64,000 nucleotides of DNA, taken from contig JAQFVV010012396.1 in the NCBI GenBank assembly GCA_028023455.1, forward strand, positions 24,507,330-24,571,329, in the 5' to 3' direction. Every line of letters begins with the position of its first letter. Position 1 is the stretch's first letter. Origin of the DNA: Epiperipatus broadwayi. Lineage: Eukaryota > Onychophora > Udeonychophora > Euonychophora > Peripatidae. The translations under genes were made by a program, and so were the position numbers. Positions 49,401-60,671 of the stretch are shown in pieces. The notes below the pieces were generated by a model that searched no databases, was not told the origin of the DNA, and worked only from the letters and a program-made list of their open reading frames with translations.

Positions 49401-49659
49401 AATATACATGTATTTAAATATTATATATAATTAACCTATTTTTCAGATACTAAGGGTTTAAAACAGGCAAAGCCTACTATACATATTGCCACACAAGCCT
49501 GTTTTAACACCAGTTATACACAAGCATTAGAGGTGGTGGTCATGTGATGTTTGTTGGCTTAATATTAAAGGTTTACTGTTAATAATAAATATATTTAGTA
49601 TAGTCAATGAATATGTTAATTACATATTGCCTTGGAAATCTAGGTTATATCATGATATA
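49401..49659. other. Spacer within the F-repeat region
   Basis: AT-rich, with no gene. Confidence 0.5.
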
Positions 49660-49940
49660 ATTCTTGCCTATCCCACTTCTGTTAATGTAAATGGATATGA
49701 AGGGGTTATATTGACATAATGTCTAAATAGATGTGACTACAATATTAAATCCACAAAAGGCATTGAGCATTATATCATTAGGTTTTTAATGAAATGGATG
49801 GTTGAAATGTTCAATAGATGAGATTAAAGCCTGTCCATTAAATTTTATAAAATTGCTATCTTACAATAAGATGAACACTGACTGAATGTATATATGTGTG
49901 GAAGATTATGATCTGACCAACTGATGAGTTCTGAAAAAAA
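49660..49940 (+). repeat. Truncated repeat 'F' copy
   Basis: Shares TTGCCTATCCC.CTTCTG, TGAAATGGATGGTTGAA, AAGCCTGTCCATTAAA, TTGCTATCTTA and GACCAACTGATGAG with the copies upstream. It stops before the B-box-like end. Confidence 0.8.
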
Positions 49941-51714
49941 TTCACTTTTTGAACTAGCTGCCATAAACATCAGACATCTTGTAAATTTACTTTCATTGTT
50001 TGAACTTCAACATGAATAACTGAAAAGATTAAAATAAAAATGAGTCTGATCATCTAATCCTTATCAAAGTTATGTCTATATAGTTATTGAGAGTCCATAT
50101 TTTTTCCGAAAAATATATGTCATTTTTACAACAAACCTTTAAGTATTTTTTTGAATAGAAGGAAAGAAAACCTGTTGTATTTAGAAATAAAAGTTTTATT
50201 GTTGCTAAGAAACAACTTTTGGGGAAAGTTGTTTACTTCTATGTGAGTCAACCAAATGTAAATCTTTAGAAGTCTATTTTTTCATTAAAAAACCATAAGG
50301 ACCATTAAATTCCTATAAAAATTAAATTGAAACTTTGAAATAACTTCGATTGCAACAAGTGGCATGCTTCTATGTTCCCAGAAATCTTGAAATAAAAAAC
50401 TTTTATGTGAACTTTAAAAAAAAATTTCATCCACAATACTAAAGAACTTTATATCTTATTTTATTAGTATTATGCATACATACTTTTTCACTCTTTAAGT
50501 GTTCTTAAATAATTGTTATTGAATTAGAAAATACAAAAGGTTTGAGATATAATTATGCACCTAATATCCAGACTGTGTATGAGAGAATAAAAACATAGTC
50601 AACTTACATATTTATATGCATTTTAATTACAGAAAACAAACCAAAGAATTGACAACTGTTAAATTTAAACAAATAAAAAGGGATAACTTATTTCAACCTT
50701 TTATTTCATTTCTCTCCTATCTGCATCCATTTGTATGTATGATAGTTCCAGGTTTAATATTTATCTTCCTATAATCTGAGAGATTTCTTTGTTTTCACTT
50801 ACTTTAAGCTTTTAATTTTCACTTTAATATTAAACCATTATTATTTACCAGAATATTTTATTTAGATATTAAGTAAATTTTAAAAAATCACATTTGATTT
50901 TTGGAATTATTTTAAAAAGTAGATTTTAATCAAAATAATGTGCTCTTTCATCAACAAATTTCAGGCATAGCAAAATCAATTGCAAATTGAACAAAATCTT
51001 TTTTGTTTGATGTTTAATTTAAAAATCTGAACAAATTATTTTTAATAATTAATAAATCAATCAAATTATGCTTTAAATGTTTTTAATTTATTAGTATTTT
51101 TTACAATATCAATAAATGTTATTACTAATTGTTTAGTGATGACATTTTTTTGATCATTGAATTTCCCATGGTTATAATCTCCATAGTGGCATTACTAAGA
51201 AGAATATATTTAAAAATAAAATATTTTTATTAATTCTTTTTCATACCAATTTACAAAGATTTAAATATACTTTTTTAATGGATCATTTTTATGTATTTTC
51301 ATAATCCTTCTTTTATTCATACATTGTCTTGCTTCAATAAAAAAACTTACTGGCAATGGCTGATTTCTTGTATCAGCTATCTTTGTTGCAGTTCTTAATA
51401 ATGTACAAGTAAATTTTATTTGCAAGTTCTAATTTAAATTCATTAGATGTTTCTGAAGGTTAAAAATATCAACTGTAAATATATTTTTATTAATAAGTTT
51501 TGTCTCTCTAGTTTTGTATTATCATATATGTTTTTTACATCTCACTAATCAATGATCACATTCTATGTTGAATTTATTAGGAATAACACAATCTTGAAAT
51601 TAATATTTTCTGTAATTGAAAATATAATCCAATTTTGCTGTACATTTATTTGGATGCTTTCATGTCTATTTCCATTTATTATTTTTCTAAAAAAAAAAAA
51701 TTCCATGATATATA
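49941..51714. other. AT-rich non-coding region
   Basis: No gene, RNA or element recognised. Confidence 0.5.
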
Positions 51715-52142
51715 TATTATAATAAAAATAATAAATTTAATAGTTTACAAACTATTATAAACAATCCTTAAATTAGCAGAAATACTTTTGGTTAATTTCT
51801 TAAACCTGCCTCAACTGCCATTAAATTAAATAAAAAACAAATGGGAAGCAATCGTCATCAATTCAAATTCCACAAATCTCATATTTTAATTTTAGCAGCT
51901 TGTCTATTTATTAAATGCATTTTATTCCTATTTGTAAAAATTGTCTCCTTAATTTTTTTTTTGTTATAGTTTCTCTCCTCATGAAGAATTTTCACCTTTT
52001 CAAAATCAAATTTACATTTTTTTTTTAATTTAATGGCAGTTGAGGCAGGTTTAAGAAATTAACTGAAAGTACTTCGGCAGATTTAAGGATTGTTTATAAT
52101 AGTTTGTAAACCATTAAATTTATTATTTTTATTATAATTACA
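51715..52142. mobile_element. Palindromic (MITE-like) element
   Basis: Inverted arms of about 125 bp (51715-51840 and 52019-52142). Both contain AATGGCAGTTGAGGCAGG or its complement and AAGGATTGTTTATAATAGTT. They surround a 178-bp AT-rich spacer. No coding capacity. The LTR retrotransposon starts about 32 bp to the right. Confidence 0.85.
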
Positions 52143-52174
52143 ATTTTGTTTTAATTAATAGACATTATATATAT

Positions 52175-53964
52175 TGTGATGATCGCACATACTGTGACCA
52201 CACATATAGCTATTTAACATTTAAATAATATTAAATATTGTGTTTTGGAAAACTAGCAAAAGAATTTAAAACTTATGAAGAAAGAAATGTTTTAATTAAA
52301 AAAAGAGAGGGAAATAGAATCGAAAAGATTCTTATATTTTACCCTCCAAAGTCAAGATTTTGAGAAAAAAAAGTAATTAAAGTTAGAAATATTGAAATTG
52401 TATATTAGTAAAATTAATAGTGATAAAGAAATATAAATGAAATACGAACTAAAATATGATTTAGGAGAAAAGGTAAAATTTGAAGGGTTTAAATCAGAGT
52501 AAAATAGAAATTTAAAACATGACCAAAAGATAAAGATCTGGGCCATAAGAGTACACATTTGACAATAAAAAATGAAATGGGTGTATGGAGTATGTATGAA
52601 GTATGATAAAGACAGCAACAATTAATGCTTGTCAAAAATAAAAAAAACATTTTATTAAAATATCTGTTTAATTAAAAAAAAAGAAATAAGAAATAAATGT
52701 ACATAGTGCTATGAGATTGTGTAAAGGTAAATCTATATAAATGACTGAAGGTGCATTAAAAAGAAGAAAGGTGTGAATAAAAGCTAAAAACAAAGGATCG
52801 AAAGGATAAAGGACTGTGGAATTTTTTAATTAAAAAAAATTAGTAGAGGAGAGACTTTTTGTCAAGACGTTGGTGGAAACACTGCTCTAAAAAATAAGTA
52901 GCTATAATTGGGAGAAATGCAAACCTAAAAACCTTTAAAGTTTACAAAAAAAAAAAAAACAAGATAAAAAACCAGACACATAGTGGAAGGACTCCAATGT
53001 TAGAAGAAATCATTAAATGAACAAGATATAATTTATAACATCGGTGACACATCAATAATGGAGGGCTAGGGGCTGTCATGATTGCTGACTGATTCAGACT
53101 CACCTTGCTCTTATGATTCTCATCTATATGTAACAACTGCTGACATAGCACCTGCCAGAGGGTTCGTTTTGCCATGTCCTTAATATCCTAATATGGAGGA
53201 GTTCCCACAACCCAAAATCCAACCTAAGAGTGACCGTTCCCTGCTAAAGAACTGGAGGAAATCCATATGGTGGTCAACAAGACCTCAACTTTAGAGACTC
53301 AATAAACCTAGGTAAAATACATATACTACACCTTTAAATTTATATGTGCTCATATCTTTAAGTTAGACAATTGCCAAATTCTTAATTAGAGTGATACAGA
53401 CATTTAAAATTTTTTTTATATATATACACGAAGTGACGACTATAAATGTACAATTATTTGTAGGATCTTTTTTTTAATATTGTAATTGTAGCACTATAGC
53501 AGATTTGTTTTATTGTGTGTAAATGATTTAAATAATTTTTTTGTTGTTTAATTTATTGTATTAAATATTTCTTATTGATTTAAATCTGTTTCATCTTGTT
53601 CTTTGTCACTTCAAACAGTAATATATTCATAGGGTTTGGGGGGATAACTATTACTCATTTGAGTACTGAATGAACACATGAGGCTGGTGGTGCATCATTT
53701 TGATCCCATTAAAATTTATAAATGATCCAAGCACTGTAACTCTTTAAATCTTACAGCAGTTAAGAAACAGTTGACTGGAAAAGATAACCTGGGGCTATAC
53801 CCATATTGTTACAGCTTCGGTCAAGTACGGATATAGACTTGTTTATATCCGTATGTTCTCTCTGCTTGTGGTAGTGGGAAATGGGCGATTTTGAATTTAA
53901 GAATTCTGTATTATATATTAAATAAAAGGGAAGTTAAGCTTTCAATTGCCGTGTTCTCGTTACA
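52175..53964 (+). repeat. 5' LTR
   Basis: About 1790 bp, homologous throughout to 57401-59169. Near the right end are a perfect hairpin TACGGATATA/TATATCCGTA (53826-53853) and AATAAA (53921-53926), followed 38 bp later by the LTR end. Open frames on the opposite strand are not conserved without stops in the 3' LTR and are not called. Confidence 0.92.
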
Positions 53965-53967
53965 ATT

Positions 53968-53985
53968 TGGGGGCCTGTCCAGGAT
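53968..53985 (+). other. Primer binding site, tRNA-Pro-like
   Basis: TGGGGGCCTGTCCAGGAT. From general knowledge, the tRNA-Pro-type site of gammaretroviruses is TGGGGGCTCGTCCGGGAT, so 15 of 18 positions agree. The position 3 nt after the LTR end is right for a primer binding site. Another tRNA with a similar 3' end is possible. Confidence 0.75.
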
Positions 53986-55061
53986 TTCCATTGCTGTGCA
54001 ATTAGTGATCATGTGTTGAATAAATTTTATAAAATAGAGTAAATATTTTTTTTAAAATAAAACAAAAAGATGTGTTTTCAAAATATATAAAGTTAGCATC
54101 GTAAATCATAGTGGTGAGAGGCGAAGACGAAGGGGATAAAATTTTATTTTACTTTATAATACTTTATGTGTGCGTTTCGATGGCAAATGTGTACAAGGGA
54201 TAGAAAGAGGAGAAATTTTTTGAATATTAAGAAAGTTTGAAATGCATAGTGATGTATATAATCTAAGACAAGAACGATTCAAATATAATTGTAACAAACA
54301 AAGAATGGATTGTCTTGATCTAATCGCTGTAATGAAATATAAATTGTTTCAGTCAAAGAAAAAAAAAAGGGGAAATAAAACAGTTTCAATAAGGTTTTAA
54401 TTATAAATGTTAAATAATAAAAGAATCGCGGATCTAAGTTAAGTGAAGAAATATATATGTAAGACTCTAGAATTGTTGCATGTATAAGCAAAGTTGAAAA
54501 AATATATATGTGATTTTTATAATAGCATGTATCAGTTAAGCTGAAAATAAAATATTTTTAGGATTTTATAGCCGTTATAATAGAGCGATAAGTAGAAGGT
54601 GTAACAGAGGATATTAAAAAGTGAAAAAAATAAATAAATGTGTAGGTGAATGTGTGAGAACCTTAACGAAATTACGCAACAAATGAACACACTTAATACT
54701 ACCCTATACCAGGAACTCAAATGTAGTTGAAATTATAGTTAAAGATGAAATACATAAGAGTATTATTTATTGAAGGATAGTGAGTAAGAGTTGCATAAGG
54801 AGGGAAAATATAGGACAGACATCAAGGAGGGACAGGCAGTCAAACAAATCTAAGGCAGGGAGACAAGATGGTGAACCAGAGTACATGGGGTTTGAGTTGG
54901 CTAGTGGTCTAAATGCTAACTAACAGATGATAAAGAACTAAATATCTAATCACAGTAAAAAGCAAAAAGTCAGTAGAAAGGATTTGTTTTGTATAAATAT
55001 ATTCAGAAGAGTTCAGTAAAATAATAATAACAAACACAGGTCAAGGGTTGAATAAATTGCC
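53986..55061 (+). other. Leader of the LTR retrotransposon
   Basis: About 1.1 kb without a plausible gene between primer binding site and gag. It becomes purine-rich from about 54780. Expected to hold packaging signals, but none can be identified by eye. Confidence 0.5.
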
Positions 55062-56520
55062 ATGTATACAAGGTCCCAAGCTAAATCAACCTTCAAGAAA
55101 AAAAAGTAAGAGAAGGGAATGAAGATAAGGAGAGGGATGTAAAAGATAAAATAAACTATAGTGATATAATGGACATCCTAAGGCAAATGAGGGGTGAGCA
55201 ACAGTAATTCATGAAAGAATACTTGGACAGAGAAGAGAGAAAGATGGAAGAATGGCAAGTAAAGATAGAAATGGACAACCAGAAAAAAATGCTGAAGCTG
55301 TAGAAGAAATTAGAAATGACTTCATCCAGCAATCATAGGCAAAGAACACAGGAAATAGATGTGACAGGGAAATTAAGTGGGATGAACAAAAAGGCATGGA
55401 GCCATATGCATATGACGAATTAGATAGGGCTGAGATAGAGAGTCAGCAGAGTTTGAGCTGAGTATAGACATAGAGTGGCCAGAAATGGGAATAAAAAAGT
55501 TAAATAAATAAGAAGTTGAAGTGATAAGAGTAGAAGATAATAGGATGCTGACGAGCATGCAGGAGGATATAAGTCAGATAGTGAAGGCAGTAGAAAGGTT
55601 AGACACAAAATTTGAAGAGAGGATAAGCAGGTCAGCCAATAACAGTGCCAATGCTGATGAAGTAAAGGGCATAGGGACCAAAACCACTGGAGAATGTACA
55701 GATATGGGCTATGGGAATCACATGGATTATCCTATTGGCTTCCACCAATTTCTAAAAATACAAGTTTTTGTAGGAGATCCTGGGGAAAGTTTTATGGAGC
55801 ACTTGTGAAGCCTGGAATGGTATTTCAAGTTTAGTAGGATGAATGAGGAGGTCAAGATAGTGGTCACCTGCATTCACTTGCAGGGCAAATCAAAAAGTCT
55901 GGTGGAACTCCCTGTTCCAGAAGCCCATAACATTTGCAGGATACCCTAGAGCTTTGAGAACCAGTTATTGGAGTGAGGAACTCCAAGAAGACAAGCTGCA
56001 TCAGATAACACAGGAGAAATGGAGAACGGAGGAATCGTTTACAACATTCTTCCGCTGTCAAGTAGCCAAGTTACAGATGATGACAGCAAACCCATTATCT
56101 GAGATGCAAATAATCTGGATAATGAGGCATGGATTCCTGAGAGATATAGAACAGACACTAATTAGTATGGAGAGGAAGACAGTGGACCATGGGGTAGAGT
56201 TGCTAAATGCATTGGATACTACCAGGACTGACCAGGAGGAGGGATATAAACTGAGACTGCCTGCAAAGAAACCACTTACAATAAAAAACGAATGGGATCC
56301 TAGTGAAGGATGATGGAAAGAAACCCAGAGAGATTCTACAGAGTGGAACCCAAGGAGGCAGGAAAATGGACGGCAAAGTTTGGAGATGGAATGGAAGCAT
56401 CCATATGACAGGACTGAGGACCGAGAATGTAGGGAACAAAATCTGCATTCCAGAGGAAGCAGATATTAGTCAAATAACGAAAGATAACCACCAGATAAAA
56501 CATAAGTGCAATCATCAATA
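55062..56520 (+). pseudogene. Degenerate gag of the LTR retrotransposon
   Basis: Gag would form the particle that packages element RNA. The probable start ATG at 55062 gives MYTRSQAKSTF, a start style seen in Ty3/Gypsy-like Gag. A Glu/Lys-rich, probably helical region follows (about 55170-55330). A second helical part, MQEDISQIVKAVERLDTKFE, begins at 55557, followed by a capsid-like region: FVGDPGESFMEHL, then in neighbouring frames SLEWYFKFSRMNEEVK and the QITQEKWRTEESFTTFFRC segment (55999-56055). This follows the retrotransposon-gag pattern F-x-G-D...F...L.GKS. At least four stops or frame changes separate the pieces. A zinc knuckle was not found. No protease motif (D-[ST]-G) follows. Confidence 0.65.
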
Positions 56521-57380
56521 AAGGATGGATTCACTGGTACAAAATTGGAAATGGAATTGGATAATGAGTAATGGAAAATGGACTTATAAAATTAGGAAAT
56601 ATTGATCATGATAATATAAAAGGAAGAATGAGCCAGTAAATGGCCAAACAGTATAAAGGACTTTACCCAAACTAAGACAAATCATCAGATAGATAGTAGT
56701 GTGAGATCATAGATAGAGGTTGGGGGGTATTTAGATATAAATGTTTGTAGGTGGGATTTTAGCAGTATATGGTGAGCCTTCTCTGTTATGCATTCATGTG
56801 TGAATTCTGTGGTCACCAAATCTTATTAGATAGAAAAGACAGGGACACAGATCCCCTTATTGTAATGACTCACTGGATTAAAATTTCCAGTTAGATATTT
56901 GACCAATATCTTGAGTCAATGGATTAGAAATCAATGTATGGGGAAAGAACCTCTTTATAAAAATATGGTGATCAGTAAATATTCTGAGCTCATGGATGAG
57001 CTGGATAAAAAAAAGCCAGCATCCCAACCCACCTCGGGATAGTGATCAGTGTTGTCACTTAGAGGGTTATTATTTGTAAAATGTGAGATGTGAACAGATT
57101 TAATCGAGTCACAGAAATATCCTGTGGACTCGAACCTGTGTATACAAGTAGGAGGCAGAAATAAACTCACATAATGTTTGTAGCGGGATTAAATCGGTTC
57201 AGTAATGCTTGTTGGATCATCAGGGTGGAAATGTAATTTGCCTGGTCGCCTCTCTAGGGATAATCTCATCACTAAGTCATATAAGGAGTACACGGGTTTA
57301 AAATGGTCATAACAGTAGTTAGGAGTGTCTAGCATTCAATGCATTAAATTAAAAATTGTTAATGTCAAAAAAATTTTAAA
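56521..57380 (+). other. Interior 3' region without pol
   Basis: All frames are broken by closely spaced stops, and I found none of the RT, RNase H or integrase motifs. It may be a 3' untranslated region or unrelated filler acquired by a non-autonomous element. Confidence 0.5.
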
Positions 57381-57395
57381 AAAGGAGGGGAATGG
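57381..57395 (+). other. Polypurine tract
   Basis: AAAGGAGGGGAATGG, preceded by an A run and followed by TGTAATGTGATGATCGC. The 3' LTR may start at 57396 (TGTAATG) or 57401 (TGTGATG). The latter is shared with the 5' LTR. Confidence 0.7.
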
Positions 57396-57400
57396 TGTAA

Positions 57401-59169
57401 TGTGATGATCGCAGATACTGCGACCACACATATGGCTATTTAACATTTAAATAAAATTAAATATTGTGTTTTGGAATACTAGCAAAAGAATTTAAAACTT
57501 ATGAAGAAAGAAATGTTTTAATTAATAAAAGAGAGAGAAATAGAATCGAAAAGATTCTTATCTTTTATGCTCCAAAGTCAAGATTTTGAAAAAAAAAAAT
57601 TAAATTTAGAAATATTAAAATTGTATATTAGTAAAATTAATAGTGATAAAGAAATATAAATGAAATACAAACTAAAATATGATTTAGAAGAAAAGATAAA
57701 GTTTGAAGGGTTAAAATCAGAGTAAAATAGAAATTTAAAACATGACCAAAAGATAAGGATCTGGGTCATAAGAGTACACATTTGATGATAAAAAATGAAA
57801 TGTGTGTATGGAGTATGTATGAAGTATGATAAAGACAGCAACAATTAATGCTTGTCAAAAATAAAAAAAACATTTTATTTAATAATTGTTTAATTTAAAA
57901 AAGAAATAAGAAATAAGTGTATATAGTGCTACAAGATTGTGTAAAGGTAAATCTATATTAATGACCGAAGGCGCATTAAGAAAAAGAAAGTGATCACAAG
58001 GATAAAGGACTGTGGAATTTTTTAATTAATAAAAATTAGTAGAGAAGAGACTTCTTGTTGAGACCTTGATGGAAGCACTGCTCTAGAAAATGAAGTAGAT
58101 ATAATCGGGAGAAACACAAATCTAAAAACCTTTAAAGTTTACAAAAAAAAAGAGAAAAAACCAGACACATAGTGGAAGGACTCCAACCTTAGAAGGAATC
58201 ATTAAATGAACAAGATATGATTTATAACAACAGTGATGCATCACAAATGGAGGGCTAAGAGCTGTCATGATCGCTGGCCAGTTCAGACTCACCGTGCTCT
58301 AATGGTTCCCATCCACATGTAACACATGCTGATGTAGCACCTGCCAGAGAGTTCGTTTTGCCATGTCCTTGATGTCCTAATACAGAGGAGTTCCCACAAC
58401 CCAAAATCCAACCTAAGAGCAACCATTCCCTGCTAAAGAAGTGGAGGAAATCCACATGGTGATCAGCAAGGCCTCAACTTACTTCAGAGACTCAATAAAC
58501 CTAGGTAAAATACATATACTACACCTTTACATTTATATGTGGACATATCTTTTGGACATATCTTTAAGTTAGACAATTGCCAAATTCTTAATTTAAGTGA
58601 TACAGACTTTTTTAATTTTTTTTTTATATACACGAAGTGACGACTATAAATGTACAATCATTTATAGCATCTTTTTTTTTATATTGCAATCATAGCACTA
58701 TAGCAGATAATTTGTTTTATTGTGTGTAAATAATTCAAAGTATTTTTTTGTTGTTTAATTTATTGTATTAAATATTTCTTATTGATTTAAATCTGTTTCA
58801 TCTCATTCTTTGTTACTTCAAACAGTAATATATTTGTAGGGTTTGGGGGAATAACTATTACTCATTTGAGTACTGAATGAACATGTGAGGCTTGTGGTGC
58901 AGCATTTTGATTACATTAAAATTTATGAATGATCCAAACACTGTAACTCTTTAAATCTTACAGCAGTCGGGAGACAGTTGACTGTGAAAGATAACCTGGG
59001 GCTATACCCATATAGTTACAGGTTCGGTCAAGTACGGATATACTCATTTATATCCGTATGTTCTCTCTGCTTGTGGCAGTGGGAGGTGGGCTATTTTGAA
59101 TTTAAGAATTCCATATTATACATTAAATAAAAGGGAAGTTAAGCTTTTGATCTCCATGTTCTCGTTACA
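57401..59169 (+). repeat. 3' LTR
   Basis: Direct copy of 52175-53964. It has the matching hairpin (59033-59058) and AATAAA (59126-59131), and ends TTCTCGTTACA at 59169. Directly after it come AAAAATATATGTCATATTATTATT and the PLE tail. Confidence 0.92.
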
Positions 59170-59235
59170 AAAAATATATGTCATATTATTATTACTATTT
59201 GCGGGATATTCCATGTAGTGAAAAAGCTAAATGCT

Positions 59236-59268
59236 GATGTTTCAGTACAATATCAAGTACCTTCCTCA
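59236..59268 (-). ncRNA. Hammerhead-ribozyme-like core, inverted copy
   Basis: On the minus strand: CTGAGGA, the same GTAC-based stem, GAAAC, then ATC instead of GTC. The last change affects the triplet after GAAAC and may matter for stem III. Confidence 0.45.
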
Positions 59269-60059
59269 GAGCGTCCTCTTTCTCAAATCATAAGAATGCA
59301 CGTGAGATTTAAAACCGTTTTTATCGTTTTCTTTCTCCTCATATTTAAATTCTATTGGTTGAGAAGTTTTAAAATTTATTTTCTCTTCCAATAGTTTCTT
59401 CCAAATGTTGTTAATCTTCTTTAATTCACACCTTTCATTAATGCTCTTGGGCCTTTTAAAAATCTCTATAGCTTCTCTTAGCAATCTCTGGTCACATTGT
59501 TCAATTTTTGCTAAAATATTTGTTTTTTTCAAAATTGATATCATGATTTGTTAATTTTATATGAGAATAAATAGCTGATGAATTGGATTTTTCTCTCACT
59601 GCCAGAATGTGTTCTTCCTTTCTAATATTTATTCTACGATTAGTCTGTCCTATATATGTATGTGGACAGACCCTACATGGAATTTCATATACACCATGAC
59701 ACTCCAAAGCAATTTTATCTTTAGGAAGTGGAAATATTTCACTATTTTTTTTATAAGTAGTGTAAATTGTGTGAATATTATTATTTTTTTAAAATGTTAC
59801 CAATTCTATCAGTTACTCCTTTTATATATGGCAAAATTGTCTTAATTTTTGATGTATCAAAATCTTTTTTCTTTTGATATGTATAAGCCCTATTAATAAT
59901 GTTGTAATTAAAACCGTTATGAAGAAGCATTTTATTAGTAGCAAAAAGGTCCCTGTGAAAATGGCTATCATCAGAAAGTCTCTTTGTTTTATCCAATAAT
60001 GTCTTTGCTACTGAAAATAGTTGTGCAAAAAAAAAAGAAAAAAAATTTTGATACATCAA
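59266..60059 (-). pseudogene. PLE thumb-linker and GIY-YIG endonuclease, frameshifted copy
   Basis: Reads leftwards. The thumb-like segment AKTLLDKTKRLSDD..HRDLF and LLHNGFNYNIINRAYTYQ is followed by KTILPYIKGVTDRI, the linker usual between PLE RT and endonuclease. Then comes GVYEIPCRVCPHTYIGQT with GVY and YIG ten residues apart, RRINIRKEEH, and the C-terminal RLLREAIEIFKRPKSINER region ending KRTL. A 1-bp A expansion before the GIY-YIG part (near 59788) and another near 59525 (seven A instead of six) break the frame. The 5' end is truncated at about 60027, so the initial residues of the open frame come from junction sequence. Confidence 0.88.
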
Positions 60060-60200
60060 AAATTAAGACAATTTTGCCATATATAAAAAGAGTAACTGAT
60101 AGAATTGGTAACATTTTAAAAAATAATAATATTCACACAATTTACACTACTTATAAAAAAAATTAGTGAAATATTTTCACTTCCTAAAGATAAAATTGCT

Positions 60201-60641
60201 TTGGAGTGTCATGGTGTATATGAAATTCCATGTAGGGTCTGTCCACATACATATATAGGACAGACTAATCATAGAATAAATATTAGAAAGGAAGAACACA
60301 TTCTGGCAGTGAGAAAAAAATCCAATTCATCAACTATTTATTCTCATATAAAATTAACAAATCATGATATCAATTTTGAAAAAACAAATATTTTAGCAAA
60401 AATTGAACAATATGACCAGAGATTGCTAAGAGAAGCTATAGAGATTTTTAAAAGGCCCAAGAGCATAAATGAAAGGTGTGAATTAAAGAAGATTAACAAC
60501 ATTTGGAAGGAGCTATTGGAAGAGAAAATAAATTTTAAAACTTCTCAACCAATAGAATTTAAATATGAGGAGAAAGAAAACGATAAAAACGGTTTTAAAT
60601 CTCATGTGCATTCTTATGATTTGAGAAAGAGGACGCTCTGA
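60201..60641 (+). CDS. PLE GIY-YIG endonuclease domain, intact 146-codon frame
   Basis: Encodes the C-terminal endonuclease of a Penelope-like element, which nicks target DNA for reverse transcription. GVY-x10-YIG lies near residues 5-20, RINIRKEEH follows, then NHDINFEK, LLREAIEIFKRP and a basic C-terminus (YDLRKRTL). The first codon of the open frame is TTG, not a true start: the same frame is open upstream from about 60155 (SEIFSLPKDKIALE), and the thumb-linker (KTILPYIKRVTDRI) sits in another frame behind an A-run shift. So this is the 3' end of a truncated ORF, not an independent gene. It is nearly identical to the inverted copy at 59266-59707. Confidence 0.8.
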   Translation: MECHGVYEIPCRVCPHTYIGQTNHRINIRKEEHILAVRKKSNSSTIYSHIKLTNHDINFEKTNILAKIEQYDQRLLREAIEIFKRPKSINERCELKKINNIWKELLEEKINFKTSQPIEFKYEEKENDKNGFKSHVHSYDLRKRTL

Positions 60642-60671
60642 GGAAGGTACTTGATATTGTACTGAAACGTC
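60638..60671 (+). ncRNA. Hammerhead-ribozyme-like core at PLE 3' end
   Basis: CTGAGGA (60638-60644), a stem GGTAC/GTACT with loop TTGATATT, then GAAAC (60664-60668) and GTC. CUGANGA and GAAA are the two conserved strands of hammerhead cores, and such motifs are known from PLEs as short-stem-III type I ribozymes. Stem III and the cleavage site are not certain here. An almost identical inverted copy lies at about 59236-59268 on the minus strand. Confidence 0.5.

Larger units (their letters stand above)
52175..59169 (+). mobile_element. Non-autonomous LTR retrotransposon with gag remnant and no recognisable pol
   Basis: Two direct LTRs of about 1.8 kb flank a 3.4-kb interior. They start TGTGATGATCGCA and end TTCTCGTTACA. 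A primer binding site follows the 5' LTR by 3 nt and a polypurine tract precedes the 3' LTR. The interior has a long leader and a broken gag, then about 0.9 kb without recognisable protease, RT, RNase H or integrase. That layout fits gag-only non-autonomous elements rather than a complete Ty3/Gypsy-like copy. The LTRs differ by roughly 5% in the first 190 bp (counted by eye), so it is not recent. Target-site duplications could not be read in the AT-rich flanks. Confidence 0.9.

Noticed and set aside
52352-53175. Minus-strand open frames inside the 5' LTR, with counterparts in the 3' LTR
   Set aside because: The duplication reflects the LTR pair. The longer frame (52942-53175) has an in-frame stop in the 3' LTR, and the other is low complexity.
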